A stretch of 64,000 bases of DNA from Atrina japonica (taxonomy: Eukaryota > Mollusca > Bivalvia > Pterioida > Pinnidae). Location of the stretch: the NCBI GenBank assembly GCA_030159075.1, contig BROG01000128.1, positions 982,501 through 1,046,500 of the forward strand, written 5' to 3'. The position numbers and the translations under genes were made by a program. Numbering within the stretch: position 1 is the first letter of the stretch; each line of letters opens with the position of its first letter. A model generated the notes under the pieces. That model saw only the letters and a program-made list of their open reading frames with translations, was not told the origin of the DNA and searched no databases. Shown piece by piece: positions 25,789-36,457 of the stretch.

Positions 25789-26970
25789 AAAAAAAAATGT
25801 GGTGATATCAATAGAAAACCAAAAAGTATATCCTATATCTTTTCTACATACTTTTTTTGGTTTCAGGTCACTTCAATTTTTGAAAATACGTTTCCTACGA
25901 GAATCCCTGTATTAGCCATGAAATGTCAATAAATTGAGTCATGTGGATAACTGTTATTTTACTCCTGCCAAAAGAGTGATTTGAATGGGATTTTTTATCT
26001 CCTAATGTATTATATGATATAATAAAATGAATACGCATAATAAGATAATAGTCGGAATGCTCTAAACACACATCATCTTGAGCAATAAACAGTCCCTTCC
26101 TTTCACTTCCGCTTTCTAACTTCAACAGATAGCTGCCATTTCTTATACAAAATTCCTGTAGAGATAATTTGAGTATCTAGAACAAAATGGATTCATTTTT
26201 ATTTGTCATGGGCATGGATAAATTACTCTGTATACATAGAATACTGGTACATTAAATTTAAGAGGTAAGTATCAACCATTTGATTTTAATCAGCCAAAAC
26301 TAGTGGACACAATTAATCTGACTTAGACTATAGTTATGTCATATCATTTATTAATTGTTTCATGTTGTGTGCTTGGGAAGATACATTTAGTATGTCAAGC
26401 CTAATGTACCAGGAATTGAACTTTAGCTTGTGAATCAAATGCTCCAACACAACTCACAAGATGTATCACCAGCAGCAGTGTATTTTAAATTACTTCTATC
26501 TTTAATTTATCTAGTTACATTTAAAATACAAAGTTAGGGGCACCTAGTGAATGAAGGTAATACATGCAACTACAACAAAAGACTTGACATTTTCAGTTTA
26601 TATTGATTAATTATTTAAATTGCATCATATTTTTTTTAGATAGACTTTACACAAGCATATCAATATATTTAAAAAAAACAGAAAGAAATCGTTCAGTTGC
26701 GAAATAGATAAGTTATGTATAAAAACATCAGATTTTAAGGCCGATATGTAGATTTAACACGACAAGCCTTTGTTACAATGTCACATTAGACAAAGAATCC
26801 GGCGAACCTTTGTTTGACTTGTTCCACTTTTTGTCCCTGTAAATGTGTAATTATCTATCAATTTTTTAAATAAATTTAAAGATCAATTTTAAAAATGGTC
26901 TACAAAATCTTGTCTATATCTTTCTTACTTTATGTTAACTCGTTTCTGTAACCTGAATCAATTTACTTAC
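25789..26970. other. Intron 1 of the minus-strand gene, nothing further recognised
   Basis: Inferred intron between the candidate 5' UTR exon and the coding exon. AT-rich, with no repeat or coding structure recognised. Confidence 0.35.
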
Positions 26971-27060
26971 TGCAACAGTTAAGTATAAACAATGGGCATG
27001 TTTTGGTCTTGCCTTCTCTGCTGAGTTCACGTCCTTCACACTCTCGTCGCCTTGGACGCG
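26971..27060 (-). other. Candidate 5' UTR exon of docking-domain gene
   Basis: On the minus strand, sequence with several CpGs (GCGTCCAAGGCGACGAG) runs into TTGCA followed by GTAAGTAAAT, a near-ideal donor at 26970-26965. This would splice to the acceptor just before the ATG at 23865. Transcript start and exon limits are guesses. Confidence 0.4.
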
Positions 27061-27668
27061 TAATACTATTAGAAGTATAGTGATGATATTAGTTTCGTAA
27101 AAGTTAATAATTCACACAGTGTCAATTTTAAGATCTTATTTATTAATGTAATATACTAAAAAGGAATATATACAATTATTCATGATTATTGGATATCACC
27201 AATGCTGTTTGTCTTTATTAGGCCTATTAAATACGTAGAGCGGCTGACTTATTATACACTTCCGCATCCGGTACGATTTTGCAGACGAGATTGTTATGAC
27301 ATTTCTTAATTGACTAGATTAATGATAATTCAAACAAAAACTTTGTTTAAGCAACAATAACTTACATGCTGAGATAAGTGTACTGTATGTTTTTAAACTG
27401 AAATGATTCTTTCCGAATGCATAATTGAGCAAATACTTCATTCTTGATAGTAGATATAGGCTGAGATCTTCAATTAAGTTGTTCACTTCTTGTTCAAGAA
27501 ATTCGGTCCAATTTCTCTATTTCTAAGTTTTGTTAGTCTCCATTCCTATCAAATGTTTGAATCTCAAAAGAGGTAAAGAACGTAATATAGATTAAAGTTA
27601 TCCAACAAGTGTTGTCAGTCAGAATCTAGTCCCCGATATGTAATTGCGAAGAACTAACAGAATCGGTT
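27061..27668. promoter_or_regulatory. Presumptive bidirectional promoter region
   Basis: This interval separates the candidate 5' exon of the minus-strand gene from the ATG of the plus-strand 5-phosphatase gene. It has locally higher CpG and an ETS-like word (CACTTCCGC near 27261). The head-to-head arrangement is seen; promoter activity is inferred. Confidence 0.35.
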
Positions 27669-27725
27669 ATGGATGCGACTGGTCTTGTTCAACGAAAGCT
27701 GTCTTCAGATGAAAAGTGTATTGTC
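27669..27725 (+). CDS. 5-phosphatase gene, coding exon 1
   Basis: Starts at an ATG and encodes M-D-A-T-G-L-V-Q-R-K-L-S-S-D-E-K-C-I-V. This aligns in length and pattern with the start of vertebrate INPP5B (M-D-Q-S, then a hydrophilic stretch, then Y-C-V-I at the first PH strand). The exon ends in phase 0 at GTC, immediately followed by ATATCCTTT, the U12-type AT-AC donor. Upstream there is no in-frame extension that looks coding. The start codon is likely but not proven. Confidence 0.75.
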
Positions 27726-28364
27726 ATATCCTTTAAGTTGAACTGTTTTAAATTTTTCTTTATGAAACAACCATTTTCAAGTTCTTAGTTTTAGGATTTG
27801 TTTGTATGATAGAAAATATGATTAAAAACCAATCTCTAATTGCTCAGTACTGTTTTCTGATATTTCACATATATGATCCAACACATTCTGCTATTGGGTC
27901 ATGTGCAGATGACCTTGTGGGCGTGTCTTATTCATTCAATGAAAATGCAACTTTCAAGATCTTGCAAGTGATCTAATGGCAAGGATATGTAGGCCTTAAC
28001 ATTATAAATAACAAGACATAGGTAATAGTAATACCTATGGAGATGGCAAAGGCATTCACCAACAGTTTTACATGCTGTTTTTAACATGTAAATGTTCAAT
28101 TGCTTTTAAAAAGATAATAAATATGAATTATGATAATGCTTTGAAAGCAAATGCAGCTGTTTTAAAAAAGAGAGAGAAAAAAAGCATTCTTTGCAAGTCT
28201 ATGCGATTTTATAAAGTCACATTTTCATTGGTTGAACATTACACACACGTACATATGTACTATACATCTATAGTATGGCTCAAAAGTCAAGAATTTGAAA
28301 CTGACCCTGTTTCCAAACTAAATATAAATTTCTACATAAACAGTCTGTGTCAATAATGTTTGAA

Positions 28365-29055
28365 TCGACCCTCCGGAATGTTTTATCGCTTAAGAAATGG
28401 TTTGTCTAAAACCGTGAATTCAAATATGTCGATAGTTCAAAGTACACGGGTATTACTATAGGATTTTCATCGTCTAATATGGCGGCACGTAGGCGTCAAC
28501 GTAAACAGGGAGCAGTATGTGTGAGCTCACAAACTACTGACGTAAAATAAATTAAAAGTCACTCGCGGAAATTCTTCAGATTGATCTGGCACATTGCTAG
28601 CACAGTCAATTAACGCCCTAGAGTACCCCGATAAAATAACATTATTCTTTGAAAATCCCGTGAAACTTTTAAGAAACTTTTACAGTTTAAGAAAATTATG
28701 TGTAGAATGTAGATCTTATTATATACAATTTATATTATAAGTGCAAATGAATCGACACTTGTGAAAGTTTCGTCTGCTTTATCTTTGTATATTCTCGGAA
28801 GTTTCACATACTTTATTATAATAAATCTCAAAATAAAATACTCCGAACGTACCTCCGCAAGTTTCTTTGCGTATTACGTCATCATTTTCAGTGGTATACA
28901 ATAGCTGCTCCTGTGTTAAAATGACGTAGCTGCAGAGGCCATATTGCCAGTGTTGATCTTCCATAGAGTATGTATTTCCGCGTATTATGAACGAAAAAAT
29001 GCGAATCTGACAAACTTTCAAGCGATAAAAATTTCCGGAGGATCGTTTTAAATGA
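28365..29055. mobile_element. Foldback/TIR element in intron 1
   Basis: The left end GACCCTCCGGAATGTTTTAT followed by CGCTT is mirrored at the right by the complement of GATCCTCCGGAAATTTTTAT and CGCTT. The inverted arms continue imperfectly for about 150 bp, including AATATGGCGGCACGT against AATATGGCCTCTGCAGC, and GGAGCAG words in both. The centre is about 350 bp with no coding similarity. A target duplication is unclear. Confidence 0.7.
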
Positions 29056-29269
29056 ATGTATTAAGTGTTGGGACTACAGGTATTTTTATTTAATTCGAAA
29101 ATACAGCCGATATGAACTTCTTGACATTTGAGCCATAGTATAGTAGAGGTCATCCGCACTTGGCCCCATATTTGATTGCATTAGATCCTCTATGTGACAA
29201 ATCAAAAAATGACAGCAATGAGAGATATTGTTGCTTTTTAAATAGATTGTATGATAGCATGCACGTACA

Positions 29270-30235
29270 TGTACTCACAACAATAGGCATATATGACATG
29301 AAGCAACAAAATTGATGAACTTCATGGTCAGGTTCAAGATACAACACTGGCAATTCGTCATGAAAACACACAACTAGTGGAGTCAGTCATGGCATTTCCC
29401 ATAAAGTTTTGACTAAACAGTATTATTATTTCTAACTTGATACATATATGTACATTTACTGGTTTGATAGTAACTTGTATGTTTTTTAATTCATTTTTAC
29501 ACACTCCTATCACTACTTTTGCTTTGTGAACATGTTAAGCTGCACTCTCTAAAAGTGATTTTGTAATTTTTGAAAATCCACAAAGGTCATATCAAATTAT
29601 ATTTAAAAGTAATTTTGTATTATGCACTAGTAAGCCCTGTAGGTGTCAAGTACTCTCAGCAGTAATTTTGGCATTAGATAATTTCAGTACTCATAGTGAG
29701 TAATCATATTTCAGATAAACATAGTAAGAAAATTTTTTTTTTTAGTAAACGTATATGTTGCATTGAACCACTTTGTTTAGATACCAAACTTTCACAGAGC
29801 ATTCATCTAAACTTGATTTTAAGATACCATATTCAATCCAAACAGTGGCTGCACCCATATCCCTGTAAGCGCTCCTCTCCCTTTTTTCACTCGTGATCAA
29901 GTATCTTTTCACTACACAGAGTAGTAGGTAGATATGAAATGAATCTACAAAATTGATGAGCCTCATGATGGGGCTCAAGATACAACATTGGCAATTACCC
30001 ATGATTCATGAAAAATCATGGCGGCCATCAGTGTAGTCAGTAATGGCGTTTCCACACAAAATTTGACATAACAGTACATCTAACTTAACACACATTAAAT
30101 TGTTTGATAGTATCTTGTCTTGGATTTTAGTTCATTTTCACTCTCTCTACCACTAAGTTTGCTTTGCGAACGCGCCTTTAGCCCGTTTGAGCTGTGTGCT
30201 CTCTATAAAAATTAACTGCTTTATGTCATTTTGAA
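29270..30235. repeat. Two diverged direct copies of an about 310-bp block
   Basis: 29270-29575 and 29915-30235 share ACAAAATTGATGA, CAAGATACAACA, TTGGCAATT or TGGCAATT, AGTCAGTAATGGCGTTTCC (near variant in the first copy), TTTGATAGTA and GCTTTGTGAAC or GCTTTGCGAAC. They lie about 650 bp apart in the same orientation. Origin is unknown. Confidence 0.8.
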
Positions 30236-30242
30236 TATTTAT

Positions 30243-31336
30243 TAGGGGTGTGATGGTTTGGTTTTAATACCAAAAAACTGAACCGTTTGGTTCTTATATT
30301 CTGGATTTCGTTCGGTTCTGTTAAAAAATTATTATTCAATAAGATCTTTCTATTGACGTAAACGACATGACATTTACTTGAAGCGGACACCAGTACTTCT
30401 AATAAAAAATGTAATATTCTTTATCAGATTATAAAATAATCTATAAATTATAAATACAGATGTAATTTGAATGTAGATGTGATCATATAGCCAGCCTCTC
30501 AATAACTTGCAGCTATTTCATAGCATTGGGTCTGTTAGGTGTTTAGTATTATCAGTATAAATTGGTGATGGCAGCTAATATGAAGTTATTCTTTTGTGTT
30601 GTTAAACAGACGTATCTCCCTCACTACTATCACTTCATTCCTCTAAAGAAGGGGATCAGGAACAGAAAGGGCTTGAGTAATTCGAGTTACTTTCGTGTGG
30701 GATTATTTCCAACTGAAACCAGATGCCGATGACAAATATGGCAATGCATAATCAACAGTGAATAGGCAAGTCTTTCAAATAATAAACAAGGCAATTTGAC
30801 ATGCAGCATTTACTCTGTAGTGTCTACACACCTATGGAGTTACTCTACTGCAGAAAGGCCAAGTTTTTGACAATTGATCCATTAGCCTCAGCCTTAGATT
30901 TAAAATTTGTTATAGAATATAGTGAATTAAACATAGCAATACAGCATATTTCTCTTACAATATAAATGGAGAGAATATTTTATATACAAGTGTTCCATAT
31001 CAGCAAATTACAATGTATTTCTGTATCATTGATCAGTAGCTTGTTGGAAATGCTACTGTGCCATGCACAGATTTATCTTAAATTTCACAATATACATATA
31101 GTGTAAGGTAGGCTAGAGATATGAACTAGAACCCACATACTGCTGTGTTGCACCATAGGGTCTTGTATTTGGGTTAAAAATATGTTTCATTCGACTTACA
31201 TTCGTTCTAGAATGTGTTTATACTTGTGGTTGCACTTGGAATTCAAGAGTCAGTTGTTAGATGAACCGAACCGAAAAAACGGAGAACCGAAACAGAAAAA
31301 AACGAACCGAAAAAATCCTGAACTGTCCCACCCCTA
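30243..31336. mobile_element. Non-autonomous hAT-like transposon
   Basis: Terminal inverted repeats TAGGGGTGTGATGGTT (left) and TAGGGGTGGGACAGTT (right, reverse complemented) bound about 1.09 kb. The flanks ATATTTAT and TTATTTGT match at six of eight bases, an aged 8-bp target duplication. TAGGGGTG termini with an 8-bp duplication fit hAT. Subterminal GGTTTGGTT and AACCGAACCG words are also inverted. No transposase frame was seen. Confidence 0.7.
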
Positions 31337-31679
31337 TTATTTGTTGGTCCCAATAAGCACCCACCCCATTTTTCCTATTTGTGTAGCACCCTGGGTACTT
31401 ATTGGGTCGAATACAGTATTGATATTCACCATGAAATATCAATGTATTTATAGCTGCTATATTATCTGTTCAAGTGCAGAAATAACTCTGTGATTATATT
31501 ACTTGATGCTGAATTACTAGAATCCCCACAGTAAGGCTACAATAAGTCCTTGAAAGCAAGCAAAGCTTATTGATTTTACATTATAACTGAACATTTAATT
31601 CACTGGGTTAGAAAAACCATATGCAATTTTAAAGCAATCATGTGATCAGTGGTATATGTATTGATATAGTTTTGCAATG

Positions 31680-31920
31680 ATTGGGGAATGTACATAAATT
31701 TTTATCATTTGCTCAGATGTTGGCATGAAGAAACGCTTCATGTGGCAGCAGACCAAAATACCTGGAGAAAACCCACATGTCTGAGCTATTGCCCAGCATG
31801 CCATCCCACATACTCCCTTGTTCATGAATCTAATTATCAAACTGAGGGCACATTGGCAAGAAATGAGTGTGATAACCACTGCCCTAACCAGACACGCCAC
31901 CTCCCTGCATTCCTCTGACC
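31680..31920 (-). mobile_element. Possible second tRNA-derived SINE family
   Basis: Minus-strand reading begins near 31910 with GTGTCTGGTTAGGGCAGTGG and TTATCACACTC, resembling a tRNA D-arm and A-box. The following body is unlike the other SINEs here. No B-box or target duplication was secured, so the call is tentative. Confidence 0.4.
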
Positions 31921-31950
31921 CATGTTTCTAGAATTATTCCCCCTTGTTAT

Positions 31951-32218
31951 ATTTTTTGTTTGTTTTTGTTTTAGTGGTGTTTCATGCTACTCTCAACATC
32001 TTTTTTTTTTTAGTCATATGGTAATGGCCAGTTGTTCATGGTGGAGGATAAAACCCAGTTACAATGTACCTGGGAAGAGACCTCCGGCCTTTTGCAAGTA
32101 AACTGGCAAACTTTCTCACAAAATCAGTTTAGGTTCCAGCGGGGCTTGAACTCAGTTGGAGCCTTCATGATTTAAAGCAATATGTTCTAACCACTCAGCT
32201 ATAGATTTAGAGGCCCTG
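31951..32218 (-). mobile_element. tRNA-derived SINE with 11-bp target duplication
   Basis: Flanked by CCCCTTGTTAT at 31940-31950 and 32219-32229. On the minus strand the head has TAGCTGAGTGGTTAG (A-box region), then GAGTTCAAGCCCC (B-box region) and the shared body TGGAACCTAAACTG and GTTTGCCAGTTTACTTG. It ends in a TAAAAC-type tail. This is the same family as 47196-47467. Confidence 0.9.
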
Positions 32219-32798
32219 CCCCTTGTTATCAACTAATTGTATGAACTCTTGCTTTCACTTAATTTGCCTTGTTAATACCAGAATTTTAAAGCAATAAGAT
32301 TTACATGGATCATTGTATAACATCATTCAGAATTTCATTTTGTAAAATTTTGTAAAATATCTGACATGACAATTATCTGTTGTATTGTTTTAACATCATC
32401 TTGTTTCAGGAAGCACATGTCACATTTACATGTATTTATGCATATGCATTTGTATATATTCAAGTCTGTTATGTGCATGTACATCAATATACATGTACTA
32501 TGTACATTGTAGCCCACTTACACAAGTATGTCATCTTTAAAAAAAAAAGTACATGAATTTCTTATGATTATAACCTCAAGTGTCAAAATAAATTTTGTAT
32601 ATACATGTACATATGTACATGTATATATAAATAAATGGCATCTCAACACAAAATCATGGGTGTCATAGTTGTATCACTAACATTTTGCCTCTCATAAATT
32701 TGGTTATACTGACAGCTTATTTTATTCAGGAAGTAGACAGAGATAGTATGTTATATATATACATTCTAGTGCTTGTCAGCTTCCTTAACTTTAATTAC

Positions 32799-32878
32799 TG
32801 CATCCTTGGACGGATTACAGAAGATGTCATTCAGTCAGATCGCTATATAGCACTCATTGAACGTCAAGGAGATCATGC
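32799..32878 (+). CDS. 5-phosphatase gene, coding exon 2 (PH domain)
   Basis: Encodes C-I-L-G-R-I-T-E-D-V-I-Q-S-D-R-Y-I-A-L-I-E-R-Q-G-D-H-A, matching the first strands of the INPP5B-type PH domain that end in Q-E-H-A. The 5' boundary follows the U12-type AC at 32797-32798. The donor GTAAGT starts at 32879 and the exon leaves phase 2. A competing GT-AG model would start the exon at 32780; it also stays in frame but uses a weak acceptor. Confidence 0.85.
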
Positions 32879-33191
32879 GTAAGTAAATATTTAATACAGT
32901 AACTAGTGCATTTATATGATTCATGTATATATACATAGTCAGTATTTTAAATTCAGTCAATTTTCATATGCATCAAATAGAGGAAATATTTTTCCAAGAA
33001 AACATACTTCCTTGTACATGCACTGGAGATACAAAAACATATACATGTACTTCATTGTACATGCACTAGAGATTCTTTACAAATTTCTTAGAACTACTGA
33101 ACTATTGTGACAACAAACCCCATTTGATTAATGCTCATCTGACAGTTTGCATAAATGTAGCACTTGTGGTTTAACTGTATGTAATTTTATT

Positions 33192-33778
33192 AGCCCACCA
33201 TCCGTCCGTCCTGAACAATTCTTGTTACCTCTTTTTCTCAGAAAGTCCTGAAGGGATCTCCTTGAAATTTTACATGAAGGAACCCCTTGAGGTCTAGTTG
33301 CGCATATTACATTTTCAAAGAGATTGGAATCCAACATAGCCGATAGATGGCCATCTTGGATTTTGACCAAAGGAAGATTGTTACTACTATTTCTCAGAAA
33401 GGACTGAAGGGATCTCCTTGAAGTTTGATAAGAAGTTCCCCTTGAGGTCTAGTTGTGCATATTACATTTTCAGAGAGATTGGAATCTAACATGGCTGACA
33501 GATGGCCATCTTTGATTTTGACCAAAGGAAGTTTGTCACTGCTTCTTCTCAGAAAGGACTAAAGGGATCTTATTGAAATTTGACATGAAGGTTCCCCTTG
33601 ATGTCTAGTTGTGCATATTACATTTTCAAAAAGATCAGAATCCAACATGGCAGACAGGCAGCCATCTTTGATTTTGACCAAAGGATGTTTGTTACAGCTA
33701 TTTCTCAGAAAGGACTGATGGGACATAGAACATTCCATAGTGGGTGCCAAGATCCCTCTGAGATCTCTTGTTTCTCTC
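33192..33778. mobile_element. Tandem-unit repeat element (AGCCCACC family)
   Basis: Begins AGCCCACCATC followed by CGTCCGTCCTGAACAATTC. It contains about four units of roughly 150-160 bp with GGGATCTCCTTGAAATTTG, CCCCTTGAGGTCTAGTTG, AACATGGC and CATCTTGGATTTTGACC. It ends in GATCTCTTGTTT. Relatives are at 53086-55636. The second half of the opening hairpin is lost here. Confidence 0.8.
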
Positions 33779-34049
33779 TAACTTTACATTCCAAGAGGCA
33801 AGACTGGTAATCTGAATTCATTTGACATTCATGGGTATTCATGTTTGATTGTACATGTATTTAAAATTGTTGATGTGTTTGAATTCTGAAATTCATAATG
33901 GTAATTCTCTGATAAAATGCTGGAGACGTTGATACAAGTTGTAAATGATTGTCCATGTACCAGGACATTGCAGTATCTAATGATGAGAGTTTGGCCTTAA
34001 GTATCAATATTGGGCATACTCAGTGTTTGAAATTTAACATCTACATGTA

Positions 34050-34401
34050 CGAAAACCATCGTCGTAAAACCACAGTCTGGAATCACTATGCTCTTTCCTA
34101 CCTGTGGTTTCTTGTGACCAAAATCTCTTGTAGCTAATGAATATTTATGAGGAGTAGGTGTTGTTCAATATATCCAGTATCCATTGGCAATGGAAGTTAT
34201 CACGTAGTCTGTTGACCCAACACAACTCTGAAGTTATCTAAATGTCTCAATTTGATTGGTTGACGAATGCAAGCACCATTTACTTGCATTGGCTAAAGGC
34301 TACATGAATAATAAAAATACAGTATGTATGAGAGATTTTGGTCGCATGAGACCACGGGTAGGAAAGAGCATAGCGATTCCGGACCATAGTTTTATGACGA
34401 T

Positions 34402-34405
<4 letters not shown>
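34050..34405. mobile_element. Foldback element with inverted arms of about 100 bp
   Basis: The left arm (about 34050-34150) contains CCATCGTCGTAAAACCACAG, CTATGCTCTTTCCTACC and GACCAAAATCTC. The right arm (about 34320-34405) is its reverse complement with some mismatches. A (TA)n run at 34404-34434 abuts the right arm. No coding capacity. Confidence 0.8.
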
Positions 34406-34434
<29 letters not shown>

Positions 34435-34437
<3 letters not shown>

Positions 34438-35526
34438 ATTCAGACACTTGACTATAAGAAGTTAATTTCATAATTGAAAACAGAAAAAATTAATGGTGTT
34501 TTACTACCTTTTATGATAGAGTAGAAAATTACAACTGAATATAGATAAATGAAATTGTAAGAAATAAGACAAATATGATTTTGTAGATAAGATATCCCTC
34601 TAAGAAAAACTTAAACATTATAAGCTGTATGCATGATGCAGAATTCATCTTTTTTTCAATTAATGCCTTTATTAACTAAAATTATGATATCATTTCTGTA
34701 AGTACTACTTGTTATAGGCATATTTTGTGTTAATTTTAGATTAGAATTACAGAAGACATATCATTCAAGATATGCAATCTTCTTATGAAAGTTTATACAA
34801 TCAAAGTTTTATGAATTGATGTTTGAAACATCAGGACATTGACTCAGTAATGAATGGTAACAGGGAACAAAACAAGTTGTAATTTCAGAGGTTCTATAGT
34901 ATAGGGTATATATGACTGCTTCAAACCCATTTAAGACATATTACGTGGTTAAGGTTGTTACCTTTTATGCGATGATTGCCAGTTACTGTACATGTAGTAG
35001 TAGTAAAATCAGCTAACTTAAAACATTTCATGTTTATATGAGAAGAAAAATAATTGGCCAGGAGCAATTTTGTACACATTTAAATTTTGAGTTTGAATTA
35101 CAGTACTTGTATATAAAAACCCCCTTGGAAATACAACAAAACCGGTCTTTATTGGGAGGTGGTCATTGATTTGTTGATTTGTACACAAATGGTACAATTG
35201 AGGTCAGCAAAAACAGTCTTTATGACCAGGTCGTCTTTATATACGGGTGGTCACTAAAGCAGGGTTTACTTTATTTATGTTTTATAAAAAAGAGCCCAAT
35301 TTGAAACATTGAAACTTTGGCTCAGAAAGTATGACTTATAAAAATTAAATATCACAATTATTTGAGGCTTTGTCATAAATAATTCAAAACATCTAGGAAT
35401 TCAACTCTCTGAAGTTAAACTCACCGAGGTTCAATTGTATATGAATATTATCAAATAGATATTAAAGATTGAAGATTATATATGTTAATATGTATATGTA
35501 ATCATTGTAATGATATTTCATTTCAG
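34435..35526. other. Intron 2, mostly unremarkable
   Basis: AT-rich intron. A possible small MITE at about 35105-35275 has GGTGGTC and GGTCACTAAAGCAGGG words, but its ends were not secured. Confidence 0.4.
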
Positions 35527-35627
35527 AATCTTCTTGTATTCTGGGAAAACTATTCCCTGTTTCCGAGGGGAAGATCTTTCTTTAGAAGACACATTGAAGA
35601 TTGATCAACATTTCAGATATGTGCAAG
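35527..35627 (+). CDS. 5-phosphatase gene, coding exon 3 (PH domain)
   Basis: The acceptor is ATTTCATTTCAG and the donor is GTAAAT from 35628. The first A completes the Ala codon. The exon encodes I-F-L-Y-S-G-K-T-I-P-C-F-R-G-E-D-L-S-L-E-D-T, then L-K-I-D-Q-H-F-R-Y-V-Q. It matches INPP5B F-L-Y, G-D-D-V-S-L-D-Q-I and also OCRL I-N-S-H-F-R-C-V-Q. Exit phase is 1. Confidence 0.92.
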
Positions 35628-36376
35628 GTAAATATATATTACATGTAGCTCAATTATTTATCATTGTTTACTGTATACTTGATGCTTTGTGTTTGTATGT
35701 TTTACTTTGAACTTAAAGATGTAAGAGGTATCATCTTAAGATTGCAACTGTCAAAGGAAATCACCCATTTCTTTGTCTCTTCAATTATGATGTAAACACA
35801 GAAATTCTAAATCCATATGTATGTACAAGTACATGTATTAATCAGTGTTCTCAATAAGAGCCAGCAGCTGGCAAAATCAACCACCTATTGTAAAGATCTT
35901 GTCCACTATGAGATTTCTGTGTTGAAAAAATAGTATACTATAGATCAATATCTTTATAAATTGTACACCTTTGGCAGCCCGAACACCCCTTGGCATCAAT
36001 CCTGTTTCCCCTATTAAAATTTGTTCCCCTATCAAAAATCTTATTGAGAACACTGTTCATACCATCTAAATAGACAGACATGTGCAGTTGATTTATTGCA
36101 ATTACTAAATTCTAGAAGTAAAGTGCATGTAATATTGTTATTTCAACATTGAAAATATCATCTTATGACAGTGTTATATAAAATATTTTTACACATTTTG
36201 AGCACAACTTGTAACATTTTTGACAAACTCTACCAAACAACTCTACACTTTGGTATTAGCGTTGAGATTGCAGTTGCTTTAGTGCCTACTGATCCTTCAA
36301 ATGTATTTGAAGGTGAAAATTTGATAGACCTAGTATTATAAGAAATGGGTCTGAATGTAAGCATAGAATAATTTTT

Positions 36377-36457
36377 AGCTCACATGAAGCAGAAGACTGA
36401 AGTGAGCTATCGTGATCTCTCCACATCCATCCATCTGTAAACTTTTCACATTTCAAC
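36377..36457 (+). mobile_element. Truncated hairpin head of AGCTCAC-type element
   Basis: AGCTCACATGAAGC pairs with GAAGTGAGCT, followed by ATCGTGATC as in the related heads at 44837 and 59790. The body is missing because the next element begins here. Confidence 0.5.

Larger units (their letters stand above)
27726..32798 (+). other. Probable U12-type (AT-AC) intron 1 of the 5-phosphatase gene
   Basis: The 5' end reads ATATCCTTT (27726-27734), matching the minor-spliceosome consensus ATATCCTTT. The 3' end has TTCCTTAACT (32781-32790), matching the U12 branch-site consensus TTCCTTAAC. The terminal AC is at 32797-32798, about 10-11 nt after the branch adenosine, which is the usual short spacing. 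Joining the flanking exons keeps phase 0 and gives K-C-I-V then C-I-L-G-R-I. The intron is about 5.07 kb and holds a foldback element, a duplicated repeat, a hAT-like element and two SINE-like copies. Confidence 0.8.

Noticed and set aside
32730..32878. Exon 2 starting at 32730 after TTATTTTATTCAG.
   Set aside because: It would add an odd hydrophobic stretch that has no counterpart in INPP5B, and it skips the strong U12 branch site. The U12 junction at 32799 fits better, though RNA evidence would decide.
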